The notes: a model not told the origin generated them from the sequence alone. A DNA stretch of 32,027 bases from CALGSZ01 sp042408955 (GCA_042408955.1 JBHOQQ010000175.1:1-32027); one strand, 5' to 3'. Numbered from the stretch's first letter, positions 15,580 through 24,718 are shown. Program-made: numbers and translations.

Positions 15580-16463
15580 TTGCCTCACGCAAGCAGCGAT
15601 CTGCACGATCGCGCCAGCGCGACATGGAAGCAACTGCCAGCGCGGCCGTGGAAGTTCCATCGGTAGATCAGGAAACGGCCGCGATAGCGTCAGTCCCTGC
15701 TGCTGGGGAGGAAAACCCGGAGCGCCTCGCTGCTGCGCTGGGCATCACGATGCGCAATCCCGAGCTATTGCGGTTGGCGCTCACCCATCGCTCTGTTGTG
15801 CACGAGTGGGCCGCGGCTGTCCCAGGTGGCCCTGTTCCGCAATCGAATGAGCGCCTAGAATTTCTTGGAGATGCCATTCTGGGCGCGGTCGTGGCTGATC
15901 TGCTCTACCGGAGCTTTCCCGACGCCTCGGAAGGGGAGCTGACCGCTCGCCGCGCCGCGCTGGTCCGCGCGGAGCAACTAGTGCGCTGGGCGAAAGAGAT
16001 CAATCTGGGGGAGTACCTCTACCTTGCGCAAGGTGAGCGTGTCTCGGGGAGTGCGCGTGACCGCATGCTTGCTGGTGCGTTCGAGGCGCTCGTTGGGGCC
16101 ATGTTTCTCGACCGGGGTTGGTCTGGCGCGAAGCGATTCTTGCGCCCCTTTCTGCAGCGAGATTTGAGCCGGGTCATCGCCGCGCAGGAGCATGCCAACC
16201 CCAAAGGCCGGCTGCAGGAGATCGCGCAGGAGCGCTTCCGGCAGGCGCCGCACTATCACGTGGTCCGGATCGAAGGCCCTGCTCACGCGCGCAACTTCAC
16301 CGTTGAAGTGAGCCTCGCCGGGCAGGTGCTTGCGGTAGGCACCGGGCGCAGCAAGCGTGACGCCGAGCAAGAAGCGGCGCGCTTGGCTCTTCAGCGACTG
16401 TCCATGAGTGATGCGTCAGAGGGGAGCGAGGGCATCTCAGCTCACACCGGTGTGAGAGAATAA
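15576..16463 (+). CDS. rnc: Ribonuclease III
   Basis: 295-aa double-strand-specific endoribonuclease that matures rRNA and other structured RNAs. The catalytic domain carries the signature SNERLEFLGDAILGAVVADL (Glu/Asp metal ligands), then LTARRAALVRAEQLV and the second acidic site in RMLAGAFEALVGAMFLDRG. The C-terminal dsRNA-binding domain begins near PKGRLQEIAQERF and ends with GTGRSKRDAEQEAARLALQRL. An unusual extra ~45 residues at the N-terminus (Arg/Ala-rich) precede the domain. The start is GTG at 15576, overlapping the upstream stop; an ATG at 15624 would shorten the tail but lacks a good ribosome-binding site. The last codons contain a perfect 16-bp palindrome (16441-16456), and prs begins 43 bases later. 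Confidence 0.95.
   Translation: MIASRKQRSARSRQRDMEATASAAVEVPSVDQETAAIASVPAAGEENPERLAAALGITMRNPELLRLALTHRSVVHEWAAAVPGGPVPQSNERLEFLGDAILGAVVADLLYRSFPDASEGELTARRAALVRAEQLVRWAKEINLGEYLYLAQGERVSGSARDRMLAGAFEALVGAMFLDRGWSGAKRFLRPFLQRDLSRVIAAQEHANPKGRLQEIAQERFRQAPHYHVVRIEGPAHARNFTVEVSLAGQVLAVGTGRSKRDAEQEAARLALQRLSMSDASEGSEGISAHTGVRE
16441..16456. repeat. Perfect 16-bp palindrome at the 3' end of rnc
   Basis: CTCACACCGGTGTGAG is an exact 8+8 palindrome inside the last codons of rnc, 50 bases before the start of prs. It may be a repressor operator for prs transcription, or only a local hairpin; no U-tract follows. Confidence 0.5.
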
Positions 16464-16506
16464 GTGATCATGAGGTGCTCGCACAGAAGCGCTGTTGGAG
16501 GCCTGC

Positions 16507-17481
16507 GTGGGACGTTTGTACGATCAGCTGACGATTTTCGGAGGCAATTCTCATCCCGAATTGACGGATGAGATTTGCCAGTACATCGGCATCCCGCGTG
16601 GCCGCGCTGAGGTCTTCAAATTCAGTAACGACAACACCTTCGTTCGCATCGGCGAGAGCGTCCGGGATAACGATGTCTTCGTTGTTCAATCGTTTGCCGC
16701 GCCGGTCAACGACTCGATCATGGAGCTCCTGATCATGATCGATACGCTCCGCCGGGCGTCTGCTGGACGGATCACCGCGGTCATCCCCTACTTTGGATAT
16801 GGCCGGACCGATAAGAAAGATCAGCCGCGCGTGCCAATCACGGCCCGTCTCGTCGCGAAGCTTGTCGGCACCGCCGGGGCCGATCGCGTTCTGACGGTTG
16901 ATCTCCATGCCGGTCAGATCCAAGGATTTTTTGATATCCCGGTCGACGAGATGAGCGCCATGCCGCTCCTGGCCCGCTACTTCATTGATAAGCGGCTCAG
17001 TCGGCCCGTTGTCGTGTCGCCAGACTTGGGCAACACGAAGCGGTCGCGGAATTTTGCCGAAGCGCTCGACGCACCGCTCGCCATCATTGAAAAGCGGCGC
17101 ATTGGCAACGCGGACCGTTCCGAAGTCCTCAATCTGATCGGCTCGGTAGAGGATGCCCAAGTCGTGATCGTGGACGACGAAATCGACACGGCTGGTTCAA
17201 TTACGCAAGCGGCTGAAGTCTGCTTCAAGCACGGAGCGGCCGAAGTCTATGCCACGTGCGTCCATCCCGTGTTCTCCGGACCAGCGGTGCGCCGGCTTCA
17301 GGATAGCGGCATCCGTGAAGTGGTGGTGACGAACACGATTGCTCTTCCCCCAACAAAGCGAATCGACAAACTGACCATCCTGTCGGTCGCGCCGCTGCTC
17401 GGCGAAACGATCCAGCGTATCCATACCGGCGCCAGCGTCTCAGCCGCGTATCGTACCGCCGAGACGCTACCGGTCCGGTAG
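16507..17481 (+). CDS. prs: Ribose-phosphate pyrophosphokinase (PRPP synthetase)
   Basis: 324-aa cytoplasmic enzyme that makes 5-phosphoribosyl-1-diphosphate from ribose 5-phosphate and ATP for nucleotide, His and Trp synthesis. Landmarks are FGGNSHPELTDEI, GESVRDNDVFVVQSF, PYFGYGRTDKKDQPRVPITARLVAKL, the signature VDLHAGQIQGFFDIPVDEMSA and the PRPP-binding loop VVIVDDEIDTAGSI. The loop reads DTAGS where DTGGT is commoner. The start chosen is GTG at 16507, with GGAGG five bases upstream; TTG at 16495 would add four residues. It ends in a strong hairpin terminator whose stem includes the last codons. Confidence 0.96.
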   Translation: MGRLYDQLTIFGGNSHPELTDEICQYIGIPRGRAEVFKFSNDNTFVRIGESVRDNDVFVVQSFAAPVNDSIMELLIMIDTLRRASAGRITAVIPYFGYGRTDKKDQPRVPITARLVAKLVGTAGADRVLTVDLHAGQIQGFFDIPVDEMSAMPLLARYFIDKRLSRPVVVSPDLGNTKRSRNFAEALDAPLAIIEKRRIGNADRSEVLNLIGSVEDAQVVIVDDEIDTAGSITQAAEVCFKHGAAEVYATCVHPVFSGPAVRRLQDSGIREVVVTNTIALPPTKRIDKLTILSVAPLLGETIQRIHTGASVSAAYRTAETLPVR

Positions 17482-17497
17482 CCGGTAGCGTCTCTTT
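17461..17497 (+). terminator. Intrinsic terminator of prs
   Basis: A perfect 13-bp stem, GAGACGCTACCGG (17461-17473) and CCGGTAGCGTCTC (17482-17494), with an 8-base loop and a short TTT tail. The 5' arm and loop lie inside the last prs codons and stop. The U-tract is short. Confidence 0.7.
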
Positions 17498-17709
17498 CGC
17501 ATTCTCCAGCGCGCTCTGTCCGCTCCTCGCAGGGTCGGGCAGCAGGATAGCCGCTCCAGTGGGGCTTCGATTGACTGTGCTCCAGTTACGACTTTCGTTC
17601 GATGCGCCATCCTGGCAACGCATCCATGATGGGTCCGGTCCGAGCCGCGTCGGGGATAGACAGAAACCGAAGTGGAGACGGACAGTGCATCGAGGACTGG
17701 AGGGCTACC

Positions 17710-19302
17710 GTGGGAATGATTGGCAATGATCACCGCGACAGACCGTCAAACCGAGTATCCCGCCGCGCTGCTCTGCGTGGCCTGGGTGGTGCTGGGGTTG
17801 TTGCCGCCGTCGGGGCGGCACAGCCGCGAGGAAGCGTGGCTGATCACATGCATCCGGAGCCAAAGCCGCCTGCGACGAAGATGACCGAGGGCCCACCGGC
17901 AGTCATCCCGATCGAGCCGGCCGCTGGCCTCTGGAAAACCTGGGTCCTGAAACGTGGCGACCAACTGCGACCGGGATCTCCGCCAGGTGCGGAGGTGAGT
18001 CGCCGCGAGCTGAACGACCTTCACCAGCTTGCCGTGTCTCGCACGGCCGACATTCGTGATCGCATAGCCTATTGGGATGCTGGGGCGCCTGGATATCGCT
18101 GGAATGAGCATGCCATGCAGCTTACCCTGCGGGCCGGTTACGGTCCAGGCGATGCCTACCGCGTCATGGCGTTGCTCAACGTTGCCATTTACGATGCTAC
18201 GATCGCCTGCTGGGACGCTAAATATGCGTATCAACGTCCCCGGCCCGCCGCGTTGGATGCATCGCTCCAAACGGCAATCCCTGCGCCAGCAAGCCCAGCC
18301 TATCCTTGCGAGCATGCCGTCACCGCTGGCGCGGCCTCGACCGTGCTCTCCTATCTCTTCCCAGCGGAAACGGCAGCCCTCGCTGGTATGGCGCGAGAAG
18401 CCGCGCTTTCCCGAATGGAGGCCGGTGTTACGCACGAGAGTGATATGACGACCGGGTTGAGGCTCGGGCAGCAGGTTGGCGACCTCGTCGTTGCCTACGC
18501 CAAGGCCGACGGTTCTGATGCCGTGTTTGACCCAGCGACCATGCCAAGCGGACGTGGGATTTGGACAGGCGATCCCGTTTATCCCATGCTCGGCACATGG
18601 AAAACCTGGGTGTTGACCTCAGGCAGTCAGTATCGCCCTGGACCGCCGCCGGCTTGGGATTCACCGGAGCGTGCGGCCGAGATCGCAGAAGTCAAGAACT
18701 ATGTGCGTGACAGCCATCCCTTGACCGAACTGTTCTTCTGGCCGGATGATCCGTCTGGAAGACCAGCACCAGATTCCGTGCCCATGTCCAGTAACCAAAT
18801 TGTTTTCTACTATGCACCGGTGTTGCATTTCCTGTGGGGTCCGGAGCTAGCGAAGAAACTGTTCGAGTACCGCTGGGATGCGAATCCTCCACGCGCCGCG
18901 CGTGCCTACGCACTGGTGAGCATTGCGGGCTATGACGCGACGGTCGCTTGCTGGGATGCCAAATTCCATTACTGGACAGCGCGGCCCAACCAATTCGATC
19001 CCACGATCACGACGATCCTGCCAACGTATCCGATCCCTGACTATCCGTCGGGTCATGCAGCAACGCTCGGCGGCACATCCGAGATCCTCGCCTATCTCTT
19101 CCCGCGTGAGGCGCATGTCTTTCGATCCCGTGCAGACGAGAATGCGGCCTCTCGGCTTTGGGCTGGCATCCACTTCCGCAGCGCGTGTGAAGCCGGCGTC
19201 GCGTTGGGCCGGCGCGTTGGCTCAGCGGTGATCGAACGGGCTGTGCGTGATGGGTCGGCCGAATTGCCAAGAGCGAAGGGGAGGGTGAGCCAGCCTTATT
19301 GA
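17710..19302 (+). CDS. Tat-exported tandem PAP2/vanadium-haloperoxidase-like protein
   Basis: 530-aa exported protein with a twin-arginine signal (SRRAALRGLGGAG at 17-29). The body is an internal duplication: residues ~75-310 and ~310-525 each begin with a near-identical LWKTWVL/TWKTWVL block followed by R(P)G-PP. Each half is a PAP2/vanadium-dependent haloperoxidase-like helical domain. The second half has the canonical YPSGHAATLGGTSEILAYLFP (His449) and the SRLWAGIHFRSACEAG Arg/His motif, so it can be catalytic. The first half has YPCEHAVTAGAASTVLSYLFP (His202) but its last motif is degenerate (SRMEAGVTHESD), so it may be structural. The start is GTG at 17710, with TGGAGGG five bases upstream; the frame is open to 17602 but lacks support. 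It may be a phosphatase or a haloperoxidase. Confidence 0.88.
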   Translation: MGMIGNDHRDRPSNRVSRRAALRGLGGAGVVAAVGAAQPRGSVADHMHPEPKPPATKMTEGPPAVIPIEPAAGLWKTWVLKRGDQLRPGSPPGAEVSRRELNDLHQLAVSRTADIRDRIAYWDAGAPGYRWNEHAMQLTLRAGYGPGDAYRVMALLNVAIYDATIACWDAKYAYQRPRPAALDASLQTAIPAPASPAYPCEHAVTAGAASTVLSYLFPAETAALAGMAREAALSRMEAGVTHESDMTTGLRLGQQVGDLVVAYAKADGSDAVFDPATMPSGRGIWTGDPVYPMLGTWKTWVLTSGSQYRPGPPPAWDSPERAAEIAEVKNYVRDSHPLTELFFWPDDPSGRPAPDSVPMSSNQIVFYYAPVLHFLWGPELAKKLFEYRWDANPPRAARAYALVSIAGYDATVACWDAKFHYWTARPNQFDPTITTILPTYPIPDYPSGHAATLGGTSEILAYLFPREAHVFRSRADENAASRLWAGIHFRSACEAGVALGRRVGSAVIERAVRDGSAELPRAKGRVSQPY

Positions 19303-19540
19303 TCGGCCTCGGAGTTGTGGCCATTCCTGGCGAGGCGATGCCGGGTCTCACGCTTCACGATACGGCCCGGCGTCGCCGCGCGGGCGTGCCCTGCGGTGTT
19401 GTTCCAGCGCGTTCGCACCAAACCGGATGAAAGCCGGCTGTGAAATGTCCTTCATACTGACGACACCGACGTGATTGACTCTCCGCTGGAAGCGGCGCAT
19501 GATGAGCCCATCGTGCTCGTAGCCAGCGGAGTTTCGTCTC

Positions 19541-22270
19541 GTGGACGTGGTTTGGCCTCTCAGTCTTGTCCAAACCGGAATCAACGTCGTGACTCTCCCC
19601 GAGGAGCGACGCTGGCCGTATGCCGTGCTGCCTGCCCCATTGACGTCGTTTGTTGGCCGGGAGCAAGACGTCAGACAGATCGTGGCCCTGATTCAGCAAG
19701 AAGGCGTGCGCTTGGTGACGCTGATGGGACCGGGTGGGGTTGGCAAAACCCGGCTTGCCATTGCAGTCGCTGAACGGCTACGAGCGCAGTTTCCCCAGAC
19801 GGTGATCTTTCTTTCTCGTGCCGCGGTCACGCGAGCGGACCTGGTCCGTACAGCCGTGGCTCGGGCATTTGGCATCGACGAGGACGGAAACGGTGCAATG
19901 ACCGAGCGCCTGGCGTTAACGCTCGGCCATCGCACCGTATTGCTTGTTATTGATAACTTCGAACACGTTAACTCGGCTGCCCCTGTGATAACCGAGCTCT
20001 TGGCGGCATGTCCTGGTCTTACGGTGCTGGTCACGAGTCGCAAGCTCCTCCGCTTGCCGGAAGAACATCACGTTTTTGTCAAGCCATTGCGCCTGCCAGA
20101 TGTAGCAGCGCCCGTCACAGAGCTTCTTGCCAATGATGCCGTGCGCCTCTTCGTCGAGCGGGCGAAGGCGGCAGACCCGAGCCTCAGCCTGACCGAGGAA
20201 GACACACGGACGATCGCTCGCATCTGCTGGGGGCTTGAGGGATTGCCGCTGGCAATAGAGCTTGCGGCAGCACGTTGCCGAATCCTGCCACCACCCGCGA
20301 TCTTGTCTCGTCTATCGGTGCGAATGTCTTTCCTGGGTGGCGGCCCGCGGGACCAGCCGGCGCGGCTACGCACGATGCGCGATGCCATTGCCTGGAGCTA
20401 CGAGCTCCTGATGCCAGCGGAGCAAGTGCTTTTTCAGTGCTTATCCGTGATCGCTGGTGGCTTCAGCATGGTTGGTGCCAAGGCAGTGGCAGCAAAGCGG
20501 GGACTATCGGCCAGCACGGTAGCGCGTGGAATTGGCGCGCTGGTCGAGCAGAGCCTCGTGTTTCAAGGCGGCGCAGACAAGCATTCCCGGTTTGCCATGC
20601 TGGAGACGGTGAGAGAATACGGCCTGGAAGTCCTTGACGCGGGCAACGATGGAGAACTCACGCGCGCGTCCCATGCCAGCTTTTTCCTCGGGCTGGCGGA
20701 GAGCGTTGAAGCAGCGCGCATCGGCATGGCGCCCGCTGGCGACGCTAACCTCCTTGACTTCGAACGCGATAACCTGAGAGCGGCGTTGGACTGGTTTCGA
20801 GAGCGCAACCAGGTCGAGCATGCACTCCGGTTGGCTGCAGTCCTGTGGCCACACTGGCTCGAACATGGCCGTGTCTCGGAAGGAAGAGCTCAGCTTGCGG
20901 AGCTTCTGACGTTACCTGATGCGCCAAGCAACCGGGCCGCGTGGACGAAAGCTGCCGGAGTTGCCGGTTTGCTCGCCCAGGCTCAGGGTGATCATGCACA
21001 AGCCGTAACGTTGAGCGAACTTGCCCTGGCCGGCTCTCGCGAGCTAGGCGATCGGCGCGGTGCTGCGGCGGCGTTGTATACCCTTGGCCTTGATGCCATG
21101 GTGCAGGGTGACTATGACGCTGCCGAGCGGAATCTCCAGGAGTGCTTGGCGCTCTTCCGTATGGTGCACGACGCACGCGCTGGATCATGGGCGCTGCGGC
21201 ATCTAGGCAGTGTTGCGTACCGGCGTGGCAACCTCGCCCAAGCTGAGGCGTATGCCACGGAAGGACTCACCCTTGTGCCCGCGGGCGGGAGCCGGCTCGA
21301 TGTGGCGCGCCTCCTGCACACTCTCGGCGTTGTCGTGGCTCAGCGTGGTGATTCCTGGCGGGCAGTGACACTCTGGGAGGAGAGTCTGAACCATTATCGG
21401 GCAGTTGGGGCTCGCTGGGGCGTTGCCGACGCCTTGGCTTGCCTCGGCGATATGGCTCGACACCATGGTGATTTGATCAAGGCCAAGGCGCTGCTAGAGG
21501 AAAGCCTGAGCTTGTTTCGGGAGATCGGCGATCCCGAGGGGATTGCGCTGACCCAGGTTCGTTTGGGTTGGGTAGAGCGGGCGATGGGGAACGCGCCGGT
21601 GGCAGTCCGGCTCTGCCAAGAGAGCCTTTCCCTTGCCCGATGGCACAGCGTCCGTGCCGGCTGGATTTGGGCGCTCATTGGGCTTGGCGCGCTGCGCCTG
21701 GATGACGGCGATGTTGCTGGAGCGTCAGCGATCCTGGAGGAAGCGGTAGCTCTGGCCTGGGAACTCCAGGACCAAGTTGCACTGGTCTTCGTGCTCCGGC
21801 GGTGTGCGCATCTGGCCGCGACACGCGGCTTCATGGACCGTGCAGCTCTCCTTATTGGCGTAGCAGGAGCATGGGAAGAGCGCATGGATTTTCATGCTCA
21901 GCCTGCCGACAAGGAAGAGCATGAGCGTCTTGTGACGAGTCTCCAACGTATCCTCACCCAACCAGCTTTCGATGCCGCGTTGGCCAGAGGCCGGCGTCTG
22001 GCGCTTCATGAGGTGAAAGCGGCAATGATGAGCATCGCGCAATTGCAGAACGAGCGTGCCCTTGTGAGTGAACCAGAACGTGGTCTCACCCCTCGGGAGA
22101 TGGAAGTGGTGCGGCTGGTGGCCACAGGCCGGTCGAATCAGGAGATTGCGGACGTGCTCTATATCAGCACGCCAACAGTAAAGCGGCACGTGACCAATGT
22201 GCTCGGGAAGCTGGGTCTTCGGTCCCGCTCGGCGCTGACTGCCTACGCCTTTACGCATGGTCTCCTGTAA
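19541..22270 (+). CDS. NB-ARC/TPR/LuxR transcriptional regulator
   Basis: 909-aa signal-dependent regulator. Residues ~33-330 form an NB-ARC/STAND-type ATPase with VGRE, Walker A GPGGVGKTR (63-71), Walker B VLLVIDNFEHV, TSRKLLRL and GLPLAIELAAARCR. Residues ~380-790 contain TPR-like helical repeats (ALYTLGLDAMVQGDYDAAERNLQECL, HLGSVAYRRGNLAQAEAYATEGL, CLGDMARHHGDLIKAKALLEESL). The end is a LuxR-type DNA-binding domain, LTPREMEVVRLVATGRSNQEIADVLYISTPTVKRHVTNVLGKL. The start is GTG at 19541 (GCGGAG about nine bases upstream) and is uncertain by up to ~30 residues. The target genes and ligand are not evident from the neighbours. It follows the haloperoxidase-like gene by 238 bases, in a gap where no feature was resolved. 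Confidence 0.92.
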   Translation: MDVVWPLSLVQTGINVVTLPEERRWPYAVLPAPLTSFVGREQDVRQIVALIQQEGVRLVTLMGPGGVGKTRLAIAVAERLRAQFPQTVIFLSRAAVTRADLVRTAVARAFGIDEDGNGAMTERLALTLGHRTVLLVIDNFEHVNSAAPVITELLAACPGLTVLVTSRKLLRLPEEHHVFVKPLRLPDVAAPVTELLANDAVRLFVERAKAADPSLSLTEEDTRTIARICWGLEGLPLAIELAAARCRILPPPAILSRLSVRMSFLGGGPRDQPARLRTMRDAIAWSYELLMPAEQVLFQCLSVIAGGFSMVGAKAVAAKRGLSASTVARGIGALVEQSLVFQGGADKHSRFAMLETVREYGLEVLDAGNDGELTRASHASFFLGLAESVEAARIGMAPAGDANLLDFERDNLRAALDWFRERNQVEHALRLAAVLWPHWLEHGRVSEGRAQLAELLTLPDAPSNRAAWTKAAGVAGLLAQAQGDHAQAVTLSELALAGSRELGDRRGAAAALYTLGLDAMVQGDYDAAERNLQECLALFRMVHDARAGSWALRHLGSVAYRRGNLAQAEAYATEGLTLVPAGGSRLDVARLLHTLGVVVAQRGDSWRAVTLWEESLNHYRAVGARWGVADALACLGDMARHHGDLIKAKALLEESLSLFREIGDPEGIALTQVRLGWVERAMGNAPVAVRLCQESLSLARWHSVRAGWIWALIGLGALRLDDGDVAGASAILEEAVALAWELQDQVALVFVLRRCAHLAATRGFMDRAALLIGVAGAWEERMDFHAQPADKEEHERLVTSLQRILTQPAFDAALARGRRLALHEVKAAMMSIAQLQNERALVSEPERGLTPREMEVVRLVATGRSNQEIADVLYISTPTVKRHVTNVLGKLGLRSRSALTAYAFTHGLL

Positions 22271-22582
22271 GCATGGGGCATGTGTTGCGTCAGGCGGCTC
22301 CTTCCTCTGGTGTGGTGAACTGTCCGTGCAGGCAGGCGCATGGGCGAATTGGCTGGGCACGGCAGGCAGAGAGGGAATTCGGTCTCCTTGGGTTGACCGT
22401 GGAGAGGCGGCATAGCTCTTCGTCGGCGTGCAGTGCTGCGCCGTCCTGAGGGAATTGTGAGCAGATTGCACCGTGCGGCTTTGGCTCATTCCCATCATCG
22501 CAGCGTGGACGCGATCCTATCCATCAGCCGCATGGTGAACCGTCCGTGTGAAGAATGGCGACGAATCGGAACCATCACGGAC
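22271..22582. other. Convergent intergenic gap with a 16-bp direct repeat
   Basis: No gene is supported in this ~312-base gap between the LuxR regulator and the LCP gene. A direct repeat TGGTGAACxGTCCGTG occurs at 22313-22328 and 22533-22548 (15 of 16 identical). No clear terminator hairpin with a U-tract was seen. Confidence 0.4.
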
Positions 22583-24490
22583 TCACTCGCTGGGCGCGAT
22601 CGTCGGCTCCTCTTCTTCGATCGTCGCGTCGCTGCCCGTGTCGCCTCCAAGCGACACACCACCTCCCTCGCCAGTATCACTGCCGAGCGTGGCGCCAGAG
22701 CCATCGTCTGGTACTGTCTCCGGTTGGGCAGGGGAGCTGTCGCTGATTCCTTCGCTTGAAGCGCCCGTGCCGGTGCTGGAGCCGCTTCCTGGATCGGCCG
22801 GCTCATCGAAGCTCTCGCTGGTGAAGTACGCCGGATCGTGTGCGTCGGAGCCGAGAACGATTTGCAACCCGGCTTGTGTTCCGCCGCGGGCGATTTCGAC
22901 GGCGTTGATGTCGATGCCGAGCAGGCCCGCGACGAGATACGCGGTTGAGAGCTCTTCCGGCGGCGCGGTGATCCGCGTGTGTTCCACTTCGCTGGACCGG
23001 TCGGTGGCGGTGACGTTGGTGAAGCCGTTCGTATGCAGGACGGAAGCGACCCGCTGCCCAAGTCCGGGATTTGTCGTGCCATTGTCGACGGTGATCGAGA
23101 GTGCGTAATTGGGATGAGCTAGGGCAGACATGGGCGGCGTGACCGGTTGACCGGTGAAGTCCGAGAGAATCTGGCCGACGATATCCCAATCGGCGATCAG
23201 GTAATACGGCTCGTCGGGAAGCTGCTCCTCGGTGAGCGCGCGGTCGAGCGAGTACTGAGCGATCCCGTTTTGCTGAATCTCAGAGGCGAGACGGGCGAGC
23301 TTCAACGCTTGTGTTGGAGAAAGGTCGGTCCGGACTGCATCGCCAAGCTCGGCGATGAGCTCACCAGCCTTGGGCAAGAGATCGAGGCTGAGAGCCTGCT
23401 CCCGCAGCGCGAGCAGCACCTGCTGCTGGCGGACCGAGCGACGGCCGTCTCCGTCATCGTGCCGGGTGCGGGCATATTGCAGCGCCCGCTTTCCGTCCAT
23501 GTGCTGCCAGCCGGCAGAGAAGTAGACGCGCATGTAATTGGTTCCATCGGCGGGGTACGCGTCGTCCTTTATCGGATAGGGCACGTCGATCATGACGCCG
23601 CCGACCGTGTCGATGATCTTGATGAAGCCGTTGAAGTCAACCTCAGCGAAATAGTCGATGCGAATGCCGAAGTTCGCTTCGATCGTCCGAATTGCGAGGC
23701 CAGGACCACCTCCCGGCACCTCGTCGCGGTCACCGAAGGCATAGGCGGCGTTAATCTTGTCCATCCCATAGCCGGGAATCAACACCTTTAGATCACGAGG
23801 AATCGCCAGCATCGCCGCCGTTTTCTTGACGGGATCAATGTTGACCAGGATCATCGTGTCGGAGCGGGAAGGCTCATCTTCGCGCCGGTCGACGCCGAGC
23901 AAGAGGATCGTGATTCGCTCGGTGCCATCCCATTCGGGCAGCTCGGGAGCGGCGGTGGCGGTGACCTCGGCGATGACCGGTGTGCCCGCATCGTTCTTGA
24001 CAGCGACGAAGCGCGGTTGTTGCCGCGGCGGTGACTCGACGAAGACCTCTTGGTAGGCGCGGGTGCCTCGGTAGATGATTGGCCCGAGAATGGCAGCAGC
24101 GGCGACGAAGATGACGAGGGGGATTGCGACCGCGATCTGCCCACGGCGTGTCCGCGGGCCTGGCAGCCGGCGCCCCCGAGTTATTTGCTGGGCGCGCGGC
24201 TCGCTTGCCGGCTTGACGGCCGCTTGCTGCTTGCGCAGCCGCGCAAATTCGGCATTGAGAAAGGGAAGTCCAATGCGCTCCGGCGCGTTCGCATCCGGCT
24301 GATGAGCAGGTGTGGTGCTGGCTGGTGCGGCACCAGCTCCGGCTGCATCCGGCCTGCCAGCCTGGCGCTGGGTATCATACGGACGTGGGAATCGTCGCTG
24401 GCGATGCCAAGCTGCGCGGGCAGGGCGACGATATCCGCGCTGCAATTGCCGGCGCTGCGCGTATCGCGGATAGTCGGGCGTGTCACGCAT
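22583..24490 (-). CDS. LytR-CpsA-Psr (LCP) family cell-wall glycopolymer ligase
   Basis: 635-aa membrane-anchored enzyme that transfers lipid-linked glycopolymers to the cell wall or surface. Residues 1-115 are cytoplasmic and Arg/Gln-rich, followed by one membrane helix (IAVAIPLVIFVAAAAILGPIIY). The LCP domain covers ~190-420: ITILLLGVDRRE, RSDTMILVNIDP, AIPRDLKVLIPGYGMDKINAAYAFG, VDFNGFIKIIDTVGGVMIDVPYPI and GKRALQYARTRHDDGDGRRSVRQQ. A LytR_C-like domain (ALSITVDNGTTNPGLGQRVASVL... LQIVLGSDA) lies at ~450-550. The last ~80 residues are Ser/Gly/Glu-rich and disordered. The long cytoplasmic N-terminus and acidic tail are unusual additions. Start at 24490 has only a weak GGTG upstream, so it may shift. 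Divergent from dcd. Confidence 0.92.
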   Translation of the reverse strand: MRDTPDYPRYAQRRQLQRGYRRPARAAWHRQRRFPRPYDTQRQAGRPDAAGAGAAPASTTPAHQPDANAPERIGLPFLNAEFARLRKQQAAVKPASEPRAQQITRGRRLPGPRTRRGQIAVAIPLVIFVAAAAILGPIIYRGTRAYQEVFVESPPRQQPRFVAVKNDAGTPVIAEVTATAAPELPEWDGTERITILLLGVDRREDEPSRSDTMILVNIDPVKKTAAMLAIPRDLKVLIPGYGMDKINAAYAFGDRDEVPGGGPGLAIRTIEANFGIRIDYFAEVDFNGFIKIIDTVGGVMIDVPYPIKDDAYPADGTNYMRVYFSAGWQHMDGKRALQYARTRHDDGDGRRSVRQQQVLLALREQALSLDLLPKAGELIAELGDAVRTDLSPTQALKLARLASEIQQNGIAQYSLDRALTEEQLPDEPYYLIADWDIVGQILSDFTGQPVTPPMSALAHPNYALSITVDNGTTNPGLGQRVASVLHTNGFTNVTATDRSSEVEHTRITAPPEELSTAYLVAGLLGIDINAVEIARGGTQAGLQIVLGSDAHDPAYFTSESFDEPADPGSGSSTGTGASSEGISDSSPAQPETVPDDGSGATLGSDTGEGGGVSLGGDTGSDATIEEEEPTIAPSE

Positions 24491-24621
24491 CGAGCATCAC
24501 ACCGGCCTGGTGGCCGAGTGCCCCGGTCAGGGCGAGCAAATACCGTGGACGTCGGTCGTGGCCGCGTCAGGAATGCGGCTGCGAGCCGGCCTGAGTCTAC
24601 CACGGCGGGAGGTGGCGGTCC

Positions 24622-24650
24622 TTGACGCGTAGGCGACGCTCCGGTAGTGT
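24622..24650 (+). promoter_or_regulatory. Promoter of dcd
   Basis: TTGACG (24622-24627), a 17-base spacer and TAGTGT (24645-24650), about 70 bases before the dcd start. Confidence 0.5.
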
Positions 24651-24718
24651 ACGTACAGAACGACCCGGAGGGAGCGCCGGAGGGGTGGGCGTTGGCACCG
24701 GGCGAGAGGTAAGCGCCG

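Noticed and set aside
4376..17551. 15-bp identical string GGGCAGCAGGATAGC at 4376-4390 and 17537-17551
   Set aside because: At 4376 it overlaps a plausible promoter -10, but the second copy has no promoter context in the same orientation; two copies of this length are not enough to call a repeat family.
21725..22498. 257-codon minus-strand open frame
   Set aside because: It mainly overlaps the LuxR-type gene on the other strand and shows no recognisable protein pattern.
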